DNA of 64,000 nt from Duganella sacchari (GTDB lineage Bacteria > Pseudomonadota > Gammaproteobacteria > Burkholderiales > Burkholderiaceae_D): positions 1 through 64,000 of the forward strand of contig NZ_FRCX01000007.1 in NCBI RefSeq assembly GCF_900143065.1, given 5' to 3'. The notes under the pieces are model-generated. The model was not told the DNA's origin and searched no databases. It saw only the letters and a list, made by a program, of their open reading frames with translations. Each line of letters begins with the position of its first letter. Within the stretch, counting starts at the first letter, position 1. Below, piece by piece: positions 55,793 through 64,000 of the stretch. The position numbers and the translations under genes were made by a program.

Positions 55793-56473
55793 ATGAAGTG
55801 CAGATTTTTTGTTGCCGCAGCCTTGTTCGCCCTGGCGTGTAGTGCCAAGGCTGACGTCATCTACGGTCAGAACCTCGTTGTCAACGGTGATGCCGAAGCC
55901 GGTGTGAGCGGCTGGACCGCCTACCCGGGTTACAGCATGGTGCAGTCGGTGGACTATGGCAGCAACTGGGTGCTGCCCACCCAGCCTGGCCCGGTCAATC
56001 GTGGCACGAAGATGTTCGCCGGCTTGGGGCAGTATGCCGTGGGCTATCAGACCCTGGACTTCGGCGTGGCGACGGCCAAGAGCAGTTCCTATTCCCTGAG
56101 CGGATGGCTCGGCGGCTGGGCCAGCCAGGGGGATAACGCACTGTTCTTTGTGCAGTTTCTCGATGCGGAAAACAATGCGATAGGCAGCGCCGCGATCGGT
56201 CCCGTCACCCCACAGGATCGCGGCAACCAGACAGGCTTGTACTACCGCGAGTCCGTGGGAATCATGCCTGCTGGCACCAGCAAGCTGTCGTTCTGGCTGT
56301 CGATGGAGCGTCTCGCTTCGAACGACAACGATGGCTACGCGGATAACCTGTCCTTCATCGCGCGGGAGATTACCAGCCCGGTACCGGAACCGGGCATGGC
56401 GTCGATGTTCTTGCTGGGCCTGGGCACGTTGGTCGGAGTGCTCCGCCGCAACACGCGCGCGCAGATGTCGTAA
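55793..56473 (+). CDS. PEP-CTERM sorted secreted protein
   Basis: A 226-aa exported protein with signal peptide (after SAKA), beta-rich body ('NLVVNGDAEAGVSGW' is typical of carbohydrate-binding-like PEP-CTERM proteins), and a C-terminal VPEPGMASMFLLGLG-type PEP-CTERM helix followed by RRN. AAGGAG precedes the ATG by six bases. It follows the phospholipase gene and may share its transcript. Confidence 0.85.
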   Translation: MKCRFFVAAALFALACSAKADVIYGQNLVVNGDAEAGVSGWTAYPGYSMVQSVDYGSNWVLPTQPGPVNRGTKMFAGLGQYAVGYQTLDFGVATAKSSSYSLSGWLGGWASQGDNALFFVQFLDAENNAIGSAAIGPVTPQDRGNQTGLYYRESVGIMPAGTSKLSFWLSMERLASNDNDGYADNLSFIAREITSPVPEPGMASMFLLGLGTLVGVLRRNTRAQMS

Positions 56474-56519
56474 TTAGGGCAATGACATCAACCACGCAAC
56501 TAAACTTCTTAGCTAGGCA

Positions 56520-56579
56520 AATCAAGGGGCAACACCAGATATTGCGGTACCTGTGGAACGAAAATTGAGCCCCTTGATT
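56520..56579. repeat. Inverted repeat after the PEP-CTERM gene
   Basis: AATCAAGGGGC (56520-56530) pairs perfectly with GCCCCTTGATT (56569-56579) with 38 bases between. It could be a terminator-like structure or a small element end; no T run follows. The rest of 56474-56692 holds nothing I recognise. Confidence 0.4.
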
Positions 56580-56692
56580 CGTTTGATAAAGACTAGAAGT
56601 GCCTGTCCGCACTGCGACTTGACTATTTTTTAATGTTGGTTAAGAGTATCATTGCTTCATGGAAACGATAACTCTTTTTTGAAAGATATGAC

Positions 56693-57016
56693 ATGGGTTT
56701 TATGGATTGGTCGAACATTGCCTTTTTTGCGGGTGTTAAAGCTTTGTTTGTTGGTTTCGTGATGTATTTTCTGCTAATGCTCTACAGTCGTCACGCTAAT
56801 GTGTCTAACCGCTGGCGTCTTTGCTTAACCTTCGTTGCTATCTCAGCCGTTATGTCGTCACAGATTTATCACCTGGTTGTTCCGCCGGATATTGTCTGGG
56901 AATTGTCTGACCCAGCAATGAGCTCCGAAGGGCTTTGGCTTGCGATTAAAGTCAAATTCTGTGCAGGCTTGGTTGGCCACATCAGCGGTTACGTAGTCGA
57001 AAAATGGCTGGAGTGA
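56693..57016 (+). CDS. Small membrane protein of unknown function
   Basis: A 107-aa protein with hydrophobic segments at about 8-30, 42-62 and 80-97, so three helices are likely. Not recognised. It is AT-richer than the surrounding genome. A terminator follows. Confidence 0.65.
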   Translation: MGFMDWSNIAFFAGVKALFVGFVMYFLLMLYSRHANVSNRWRLCLTFVAISAVMSSQIYHLVVPPDIVWELSDPAMSSEGLWLAIKVKFCAGLVGHISGYVVEKWLE

Positions 57017-57037
57017 GGTCTACATAGTTTGTAGATG

Positions 57038-57062
57038 AAAAGGCCCGCTTCTGCGGGCCTTT
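57038..57062 (+). terminator. Terminator of the small membrane protein gene
   Basis: The stem AGGCCCGC/GCGGGCCT with loop TTCT, followed by TTA. Confidence 0.65.
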
Positions 57063-57233
57063 ACTCATTCGAAGATCAGTTTAACGTGTTTCCCGTACGC
57101 TTCAGACTTAAGCGTTATCCTTTGATTCAAGTGATAAAGCGTGAGTTTTTAGGGTTTTTAGGATGATAAAATTTCCTTTCGGAAATTTATATTTTTCACT
57201 TAAATACTGCCGGAATTTCAATTAAAGGACGTT

Positions 57234-57986
57234 ATGCAAGCGCTTTGGAACCTGGATAAAACTAGTTTGAAAGAATGGGCGAATTTCGTTAAGCAGAACG
57301 AAGATAAAGAGCTACCGAAGCGCAGGAGACATAGAAATGTAAGGCGTAAGGATATTGATTTATCCAAAGGGGAAATTTGGCGCGTCCTGATCGGTTGCCA
57401 GGTTACAACTCAACAGCGATCCGGGCCGGGCAGCGCCGCTCATACTTTTATGCAGTCCAAGAGTCCGACGTTGTCGTTGACTGAATGTCGAAAATCGCGG
57501 TCGGTATCGCAGTTAGTCCAAGCAGAATGCAGGGGAGCTGGCCTTCGGCGGGGAACGATTATCGGTGAGAATCTGAGCCGGATATTTGACTATCTTGAGT
57601 CAGGTGGATGGAAACAGTTGCAGGAGCAACTGGACACCCTGGTGAGCAATACGAGCTTGGCCAAGGAAAGAAAAGTTGTTGAATACATCTTGGAGAGTAA
57701 AAAATTTCCAGGGCTCGGGCAAAAGCAGGCTCGCAATTTTATTCAGTGGCTAGGCCTATCTCGATATGAAATACCGTTAGATAGCCGCGTAATGAAAAAA
57801 ATGAAGGAAATGGGGGCCACATTTGTACCTCGTTCCAGTTCGCTGATTGACGAAACTGTTTATGTATTCGTTCAGGATGTGCTTCAAAAAATTGCGCAAT
57901 CCCTTGAAATATATCCATGCGAACTAGATGCTTGTATTTTCGCTAGTTTTGATGAAGATAGTGATGACGATGTGGACCAGTATTGA
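57234..57986 (+). CDS. HhH-GPD-type DNA glycosylase-like protein
   Basis: A 250-aa protein. Residues 156-190 read FPGLGQKQARNFIQW, then PLDSRVMKKM, which aligns with the helix-hairpin-helix and following region of endonuclease III (LPGVGRKTA and VDTH): Lys164 fits the catalytic Lys and Asp183 the catalytic Asp. The [4Fe-4S] cysteines are absent. AAAGGA lies before the ATG. Lower GC than its neighbours and an acidic C-terminal tail suggest transfer. No partner genes other than the preceding small membrane protein. Confidence 0.65.
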   Translation: MQALWNLDKTSLKEWANFVKQNEDKELPKRRRHRNVRRKDIDLSKGEIWRVLIGCQVTTQQRSGPGSAAHTFMQSKSPTLSLTECRKSRSVSQLVQAECRGAGLRRGTIIGENLSRIFDYLESGGWKQLQEQLDTLVSNTSLAKERKVVEYILESKKFPGLGQKQARNFIQWLGLSRYEIPLDSRVMKKMKEMGATFVPRSSSLIDETVYVFVQDVLQKIAQSLEIYPCELDACIFASFDEDSDDDVDQY

Positions 57987-58036
57987 CTAGCAAAAGCTGC
58001 CATAGGGCAGCCTTTGCTTTTGACTACACACACTCC

Positions 58037-58819
58037 TTATTGCATGAACCAGCCATGACTGACCACGATCGACTGGCCGGTCAGTGCATTGGACGGGAAG
58101 GCCGCCAGGAATAGCGCGGTTTGGGCGACATCGTCGACGGTGGTGAATTCGCCGTCGACGGTTTCTTTCAGCATCACTTTCTTGATGACGTCATCTTCGC
58201 TGATGCCCAGTTCCTTGGCCTGCTCGGGGATCTGCTTTTCCACCAGCGGCGTACGGACGAAGCCGGGGCAGATGACGTTGGCGCGCACGCCGTGGGCGGC
58301 GCCTTCCTTGGCCACGGTCTTGCACAGGCCAACCAGGCCGTGCTTGGCGGTGACGTAGGGCGCTTTCAGCACCGAGGCTTCTTTCGAGTGCACCGAGCCC
58401 ATGTAGATCACGCTGCCGCCGCGCTTCTGCGCATACATGCGCTTGAGGCAGGCGCGCGTGGTCAGGAAGGCGCCGTCGAGGTGGATCGCCAGCATTTTCT
58501 TCCAGTCGGCAAACGCGAAGGACTCCATCGGTGCGACGATCTGGATGCCGGCATTCGATACCAGGATGTCGATGCCGCCCAGCTTGTCCGCAGCAGCGGC
58601 GATGCCGGTATCGACCTGTTCTTCATTGGTAACGTCCATCGCCACGGCAATCGCGCGCTGGCCCGAGGGATCGAGCTCGGTGGCGACGGCCTGCGCCGAT
58701 TCCAGGTTGAGGTCGGCAATGACGACTTTGGCGCCGTTCTGGAAATACACGGTGGCGATCTGTTTGCCGATGCCGCTGGCGGCGCCGGTGACGACCGCTA
58801 CTTTGTCTTGAAGGTTCAT
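58037..58819 (-). CDS. bdhA: 3-hydroxybutyrate dehydrogenase
   Basis: A 260-aa SDR with [11 protein letters not shown] and the catalytic residues Ser142, Tyr155 and Lys159 (APYVTAKHG). The C-terminal region 'WFMQ' and internal '[16 protein letters not shown]' match D-3-hydroxybutyrate dehydrogenases that link polyhydroxybutyrate breakdown to acetoacetate. Ten bases separate it from the patatin gene upstream. Confidence 0.92.
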   Translation of the reverse strand: MNLQDKVAVVTGAASGIGKQIATVYFQNGAKVVIADLNLESAQAVATELDPSGQRAIAVAMDVTNEEQVDTGIAAAADKLGGIDILVSNAGIQIVAPMESFAFADWKKMLAIHLDGAFLTTRACLKRMYAQKRGGSVIYMGSVHSKEASVLKAPYVTAKHGLVGLCKTVAKEGAAHGVRANVICPGFVRTPLVEKQIPEQAKELGISEDDVIKKVMLKETVDGEFTTVDDVAQTALFLAAFPSNALTGQSIVVSHGWFMQ

Positions 58820-58829
58820 CTTGTTCTCT

Positions 58830-60020
58830 TTAAGTAGGTTGAGCCGGCTTCGTCAGGAAGTCGAAGACGGCCGGGTTGTTATCGATACATGGGAGTTTGA
58901 GAATTTCTTCATGCGCTAGCGTGGTGTCGGCGTCGGTATAGCCGGCCTGCCAGTGCTCGGTCATGGTCCGGCGCGAGAATTCCACGTCCTTGTACTGGCC
59001 CTCGTACGTCGCCGAGCGATACACCAGCTCGACGATGTTGTAGAGCGCGGGATCAGCCGCTGCCGCCAATAGCTGGGCCTGCGGCGAGGCTGCAATCTCG
59101 GCAGGAATCAACGCCAGCAGCTCGCTCAGCGTGGCGCGCAATTTCTTCACCTTGCGCAGGGAGTCGGTGGCGTTGCGCGTGCGGCTCGAATACTGGATTT
59201 CTTTCATGCGCGTGGCCACGCTGGCCAGGTCGCGCGGCAACTCGCCATGTGCGCTCCACAGGTCCACCTGCCACACCAGCGTGTCGAGGCCCGAACCGTT
59301 GGACAGCACCCAGTCTAGCGGCGTGTTCGACACCATGCCGCCATCCCAGTATTTTTCACCATCGATTTCCACCGCATCGAAGCCCGGTGGCAAAGCGCCG
59401 CTGGCCATGATGTGCTCTGGCCGGATCTGGTCCTTGATGTTGTCGAAGTAGGCGAAATTGCCGGTGCGGACGTTGACGGCGCCCACGCTGAGCCGCGTTT
59501 CCTTGGCGTTGATACGGTCGAAGTCCACCAGCCGTTCGAGCGTGGCGCGTAGTGGCGTCGTGTCGTAATAGCTGGTGGCGCCACCGCCGTTCCACAGCAG
59601 ATAGGGCGGCGGCATGCGTGGCGCAAAGAAGCCATTCACACCCTGCATGAAGGCGCGCGCCGCCGCAAGCTGGTTGACACAGGAATGAACGCTGTCGACC
59701 AGCGGCACGCCGGTCCAGTAGGGATCGGAGACGCCGCTGTAATTGCCGCTGACCAGTTCCCAGAATTCCCGCAGCCGGGCCACGCGGTTTTCCCTGGCGT
59801 TGCCTGCAATGATGGCGCTGTTGATGGCGCCAATCGAGATGCCGGCAATCCAGGTCGGTTCGATGCCGCTTTCCAGCAGGCGCTCGTAGACGCCGGCCTG
59901 ATAGGCGCCCAGTGCGCCGCCGCCTTGCAGCACCAGTGCGACCGCACCGAACTCGGAAGCGCTTTTGCTGGCCGGCGTGATACGGGCGTCGTGGGACGCC
60001 GTGGGGTCGCGTTTATTCAC
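58830..60020 (-). CDS. Patatin-like phospholipase
   Basis: A 396-aa serine lipase with the oxyanion loop [12 protein letters not shown] (from about residue 32), nucleophile Ser62 in GISIG, and catalytic Asp226 in DGG. A C-terminal DUF3734-like part follows. The patatin-bdhA pair often occurs in bacteria that make polyhydroxybutyrate. Overlaps the upstream gene by eight bases. Confidence 0.9.
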   Translation of the reverse strand: MNKRDPTASHDARITPASKSASEFGAVALVLQGGGALGAYQAGVYERLLESGIEPTWIAGISIGAINSAIIAGNARENRVARLREFWELVSGNYSGVSDPYWTGVPLVDSVHSCVNQLAAARAFMQGVNGFFAPRMPPPYLLWNGGGATSYYDTTPLRATLERLVDFDRINAKETRLSVGAVNVRTGNFAYFDNIKDQIRPEHIMASGALPPGFDAVEIDGEKYWDGGMVSNTPLDWVLSNGSGLDTLVWQVDLWSAHGELPRDLASVATRMKEIQYSSRTRNATDSLRKVKKLRATLSELLALIPAEIAASPQAQLLAAAADPALYNIVELVYRSATYEGQYKDVEFSRRTMTEHWQAGYTDADTTLAHEEILKLPCIDNNPAVFDFLTKPAQPT

Positions 60021-60579
60021 GTTCCGGTACCGGCACGTTGTAGCCGTTCAGCGTGGTCGAGACCAGCGCGTACAGGCCGACCAGGTAGATCAGTTCGTTG
60101 GTGCCATGCTGGCCGAAGGTCTTGACCGCCAGCCGGTACAGCGGTTCCGGCAGCGTGCCGCCGCGGCTCAGCGCATAGGCAAAGTCGAAGGCGACGTTTT
60201 CGTCTTTGGACAAATCGGTGGGTTTCAGGTCGGCGACCAGCGCGGCCAGGCGTTCTTCGGACATGCCTTCTTTTTCCGCGACGGCGACGTGGGCGTACAG
60301 CTCATACGCCGCGTCGTAGCGGGCGCCAACCACCAGAATCGCGATCTGGCGTACGTTGTCGGGCAGGGTGGCGTTGGCGGTCATGGCCAGCGTCAGGTCC
60401 CAGATGGCTTTGCCGATGCCGGGCTCGTGCAGCCATGGATTCCATGGCCCCATCAGCGCGCCATCTTCGTGTTCGACCTTAAAGGCGTTGAAGTTGCTGG
60501 CGATGCCTTTGCGCATGCTGTCGTAAAGGCCTTTTTGTTCAGCGGTGAGTTCGTTCGGAGGGATGAGTGGAAGTCGCAA
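60013..60579 (-). CDS. Carboxymuconolactone-decarboxylase-like protein
   Basis: A 188-aa all-helical protein of the AhpD/CMD fold; 'RYDAAYELYAHVAVAEKEG' is the family's core helix. The CxxC redox pair of AhpD is absent, so a peroxidase role is unlikely and function is open. First gene of the operon with the patatin and 3-hydroxybutyrate dehydrogenase. Confidence 0.85.
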   Translation of the reverse strand: MRLPLIPPNELTAEQKGLYDSMRKGIASNFNAFKVEHEDGALMGPWNPWLHEPGIGKAIWDLTLAMTANATLPDNVRQIAILVVGARYDAAYELYAHVAVAEKEGMSEERLAALVADLKPTDLSKDENVAFDFAYALSRGGTLPEPLYRLAVKTFGQHGTNELIYLVGLYALVSTTLNGYNVPVPERE

Positions 60580-60747
60580 TGTAGCCTCGCATGGTTGGGT
60601 TAAGGGCGAGGAAACAGGTGGGGTGCTGAGACCTTGTATGTTGCCTCAGCCTTATTCTGGCAGTTTGGCGCTAGATCCGGCGTCCGATTGCGATGAGCAA
60701 AACGCAGCGGCGCCAGGCGTTTGAAACTATTTCTTTATGGAAAATAA

Positions 60748-61131
60748 TTATTTGGAAGGCGTTACGCTGGCGGCAGGCACCGGCTGAGGATAGATAATAA
60801 TCGGCGCAGGCATGGGAGATATGGCGGGTCTTGGTGTGACTTGCGTGAGCAGGAGGGTGATGGTTGAAACCGATACGGCCGTGCTGGCGAGTATTGCGCC
60901 GACAATCCATTTGATGACTTCGCTCTGACCGCGATGATAGCTGGCATCTAGCTGGGCAAGCCGGGTGTTGACTTCTTCCCGGGCCGACTTCAGACCGAAT
61001 TCAATCGTTTGGTCGAGTTTATCCAGACGAGCATCTGTTGAGAGCCGATGCACGCCCGCTTCGCCGTTTAATCTTTCGATGACGGCTTGCATCCTCGCAT
61101 CGACATAGTCTTTTTCATTGTGCGCGTCCAT
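60748..61131 (-). CDS. Small coiled-coil protein with one membrane anchor
   Basis: A 127-aa protein with an N-terminal helical, charged region (about 1-75, 'ARMQAVIERLNGEAG') and one transmembrane segment at about 78-98, then a Pro-rich tail. Not recognised. The ATG at 61131 is chosen; an earlier in-frame start would run into tpiA. It is the last gene after tpiA on the minus strand. Confidence 0.6.
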   Translation of the reverse strand: MDAHNEKDYVDARMQAVIERLNGEAGVHRLSTDARLDKLDQTIEFGLKSAREEVNTRLAQLDASYHRGQSEVIKWIVGAILASTAVSVSTITLLLTQVTPRPAISPMPAPIIIYPQPVPAASVTPSK

Positions 61132-61162
61132 CGTTGAATCGTCCGCCCGGACGCAAAAGATG

Positions 61163-61909
<747 letters not shown>

Positions 61910-61918
61910 TGCAGTCTC

Positions 61919-63406
61919 CTATACAGTCGCCCAGGCTGACGAGCGTGACACAGCATCGTGCCAGCGTGTGAGCGCCCAGGTACGGCGGTCGTCGCAGATG
62001 GCGGGTTCAAAGCAGCGCTCTACCTGCCAGTGATGCTTCAATGCCGCGATATCGCTCCACAGGCCCACACCGAGGCCGGCCAGCTGTGCCGCGCCGAGTG
62101 CGGTAGTCTCGATGTTGACCGGGCGTAGCACCGGAATGCCCAAGGCATCGGCCATCAATTGCAGCAGCAGATCGCTCTTGGCGCCGCCGCCGTCCACACG
62201 CAGTTCGCGCAGCGGCACGCCGGAGTCGGCTTCGATGGCACGCAGTACATCGACGGTCTGGTACGCAATACCATCCAGCGCGGCGCGGGCGATATGCTGA
62301 CGCGTCGAGCCGCGATGCAGTCCCAATATGGTTCCCCGCGCATACGGATCCCAGTGCGGCGCACCCAGGCCGGAAAAAGCAGGCACCAGCACCACGCCAT
62401 CCGCATCGGCCACGGTGCCGGCCAGTTGTTCGATCTGGCTCACCTCGTTGACGATGCCCAGCCCGTCGCGCAGCCATTGCAGCGTGGCGCCGGCCATGAA
62501 GACGCTGCCTTCAAGCAGATGCGTGGTGCGGCCGCCCAGGCGCCAGCCGACCGTACTCAGCAACTGGTTGGCGGAGGCCACCGGCGCCTCGCCCACATTC
62601 ATCAGCAGGAAGCTGCCGGTACCGATGGTGTTCTTGGCGCTGCCTGGCTGAAGGCAGGCCTGGCCGAATGTGGCGGCTTGCTGGTCGCCCGCAATACCGG
62701 TGATGGGAATTGCATGGCCCAGCAGATCGGCCGCCGCGGTGGCGATATGGCCGCTGCTGTCAACGATGGCGGGCAGCACGGCAGCCGGGATGTCAAACAG
62801 CGCAAGCAGTTCATCATCCCAGCGTCCGGTATGAATATTGAACAGCATGGTGCGCGATGCGTTGCTGGCATCGGTCACGTGCGCGCCACTGAGTTTGTAG
62901 ACCAGCCAGCTATCGACCGTGCCAAACGCCAGCTCCCCGCGCGTGGCGCGTTGCCGCGCGCCCGGTAACTGATCCAGCATCCACTTCAGTTTGGAGGCCG
63001 AGAAGTAGGCATCCAGCACCAGGCCGGTTTTTTCACCGATCATGGCGCCGTAGCCATCGCGGCGCAGGTTGTCGCAATAGGCGGCGGTGCGGCGGTCCTG
63101 CCAGACGATAGCGTTCATCATCGGCTGCCCGGTGGCGCGGTCCCACAGGATGGTGGTTTCGCGCTGGTTGGCCAGGCCGATGGCGCGCACGGCAGACGCA
63201 GGCACGCCGCACTGCTGCAACACCTCGCGCGCGGCGGTCAGCTGGGAATGCCACAACTCAGCAGGATTGTGTTCCACCCAGCCGGGCTGGGGAAAGATCT
63301 GGCGGATGGCGTGCTGGGCGCTGCCAGCCACCTTGCCGTCCGCATCAAACAGCACGGCGCGCGAGCTGGTGGTGCCCTGGTCAAGCGCGAGGATGTAATC
63401 AGGCAT
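61919..63406 (-). CDS. glpK: Glycerol kinase
   Basis: A 495-aa FGGY-family kinase; '[16 protein letters not shown]' at the N-terminus, '[10 protein letters not shown]' in the first domain and '[13 protein letters not shown]' in the second are diagnostic. GGGAGGA lies before the ATG at 63406. Overlaps the glpD stop by eight bases and ends nine bases before tpiA. Confidence 0.97.
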   Translation of the reverse strand: MPDYILALDQGTTSSRAVLFDADGKVAGSAQHAIRQIFPQPGWVEHNPAELWHSQLTAAREVLQQCGVPASAVRAIGLANQRETTILWDRATGQPMMNAIVWQDRRTAAYCDNLRRDGYGAMIGEKTGLVLDAYFSASKLKWMLDQLPGARQRATRGELAFGTVDSWLVYKLSGAHVTDASNASRTMLFNIHTGRWDDELLALFDIPAAVLPAIVDSSGHIATAAADLLGHAIPITGIAGDQQAATFGQACLQPGSAKNTIGTGSFLLMNVGEAPVASANQLLSTVGWRLGGRTTHLLEGSVFMAGATLQWLRDGLGIVNEVSQIEQLAGTVADADGVVLVPAFSGLGAPHWDPYARGTILGLHRGSTRQHIARAALDGIAYQTVDVLRAIEADSGVPLRELRVDGGGAKSDLLLQLMADALGIPVLRPVNIETTALGAAQLAGLGVGLWSDIAALKHHWQVERCFEPAICDDRRTWALTRWHDAVSRSSAWATV

Positions 63407-64000
63407 GCCGTCCTCCCGCCGCAGAAACTGGCGTCTGCCGCAGATGGCGCTGCATCCATGCATCGATCAAGCGTGCTGCGCTGGCTGGCGCCTGCAAGCC
63501 AAGCTTGCTGCGGCGCCACAGCACATCGTGCGCGCTGCGTGCCCATTCGTTGTCCATCAGGTAGTGCAGCTCGCCTTCGTGCAGGCCTGGCGCCAGGGCC
63601 ACGCCGAGATCGGCCAGACTGTGGCAGCTCGCCAGCAGCTTGTGCACGCGGGTGCCGTAGGCGCGTGCGTAGCGCTGCGTCAGCGGAGCAGGTAGCCATG
63701 GATACTGTCGTTGCAGGCGCTGGATGAAATCGCCAAACTGCAACACGGAGGCGTTGGCTGGCGCGGCGCCCAGTATGTCGCCGCCCGGCAGACAGGCGGC
63801 GCTGGTCCATGCTGCACCGGGCACGTCGATGAGTTGGGCGATACGGTCCAGCGCTTCTTCGGCCAGCTTGCGATAGGTGGTGACTTTGCCGCCGAATACG
63901 GACAGCAACGGCGCCGTCGCAGTATCGGTGTGGAGTTCATAGTCGCGGGTAACCGCCTGGGCATTGCCCGCGCCGTCATCCAGCAGCGGACGGATGCCTG
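63399..64000 (-). CDS. glpD: Glycerol-3-phosphate dehydrogenase, C-terminal part
   Basis: The gene runs off the right edge; 200 residues are visible in an open frame ('[20 protein letters not shown]' is the typical region before the C-terminal domain). GlpD is the membrane flavoenzyme that oxidises glycerol-3-phosphate to dihydroxyacetone phosphate. Ends eight bases inside glpK, and the order glpD-glpK-tpiA makes a complete glycerol pathway. Confidence 0.92.
   Translation of the reverse strand, partial: GIRPLLDDGAGNAQAVTRDYELHTDTATAPLLSVFGGKVTTYRKLAEEALDRIAQLIDVPGAAWTSAACLPGGDILGAAPANASVLQFGDFIQRLQRQYPWLPAPLTQRYARAYGTRVHKLLASCHSLADLGVALAPGLHEGELHYLMDNEWARSAHDVLWRRSKLGLQAPASAARLIDAWMQRHLRQTPVSAAGGRHA

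Overview
The window is a GC-rich chromosomal segment of a betaproteobacterium, most likely an Oxalobacteraceae member of the Duganella/Massilia/Janthinobacterium type. This is inferred from gene content and order (ybgC-tol-pal-cpoB, a minor pilin cluster feeding into rib genes, dnaX-ybaB-recR), two PEP-CTERM proteins and the overall codon style; no 16S gene is present to confirm it.

Layout. 1-350 is the right end of an IS21-type element (istB tail and terminal repeats). 560-832 holds two nearly identical tRNA-Lys genes on the minus strand with a consensus promoter and a terminator. 847-6045 is the complete Tol-Pal envelope operon (minus). 6316-7062 is a YdfG-like SDR. 7152-9196 is glyA behind a ZTP-type riboswitch, followed by nrdR. 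9290-14258 is a minor pilin/PilY1 operon. 14266-18727 is riboflavin synthesis (ribD, ribE, ribBX, ribH) plus nusB, interrupted by a cytochrome c on the other strand. 18.8-28 kb carries housekeeping genes: a TonB-like orphan, a lytic transglycosylase, ubiD, the SRP RNA, dnaX, ybaB, recR and a CoA-transferase.

28-33.4 kb (minus) is a signalling operon of a hybrid kinase and a REC-PAS-GGDEF-EAL protein, followed in the same transcript by a 96-aa toxin-like protein and a 101-aa putative immunity partner. 33.5-40 kb has a glycosyltransferase, a TonB-dependent receptor with a divergent AraC-type regulator, and a PEP-CTERM protein. 39.4-42 kb is a tightly coupled operon of a hexapeptide acyltransferase, a nitroreductase-like protein and a ThiF/E1-like protein. 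42.1-46.6 kb is ybdD-cstA, divergent from a Cache-domain histidine kinase and a NarL-type regulator, with a long palindrome between them. 46.9-50.2 kb is an HDOD protein plus a PAS-GGDEF-EAL protein.

50.19-53.35 kb is an accessory island at tRNA-Ser(TGA): a beheaded integrase fused head to head to a broken phage spanin module, two lower-GC ORFans (one with a frameshifted signal peptide) and an endolysin fragment. 53.6-56.5 kb is a Tat-exported phospholipase C with a candidate Pho box and a PEP-CTERM protein. 56.7-58 kb is another AT-richer patch with a small membrane protein and an endonuclease III-like HhH-GPD protein. 58-61 kb has 3-hydroxybutyrate dehydrogenase, a patatin and a carboxymuconolactone-decarboxylase-like protein. 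61.1-64 kb is a glycerol operon (glpD, running off the edge, then glpK and tpiA).

The strongest leads outside ordinary annotation are the orphan toxin/immunity-like pair coupled to a c-di-GMP gene, the E1/nitroreductase/acyltransferase operon, the HhH-GPD orphan, and the scarred prophage remnant with its homopolymer frameshift.
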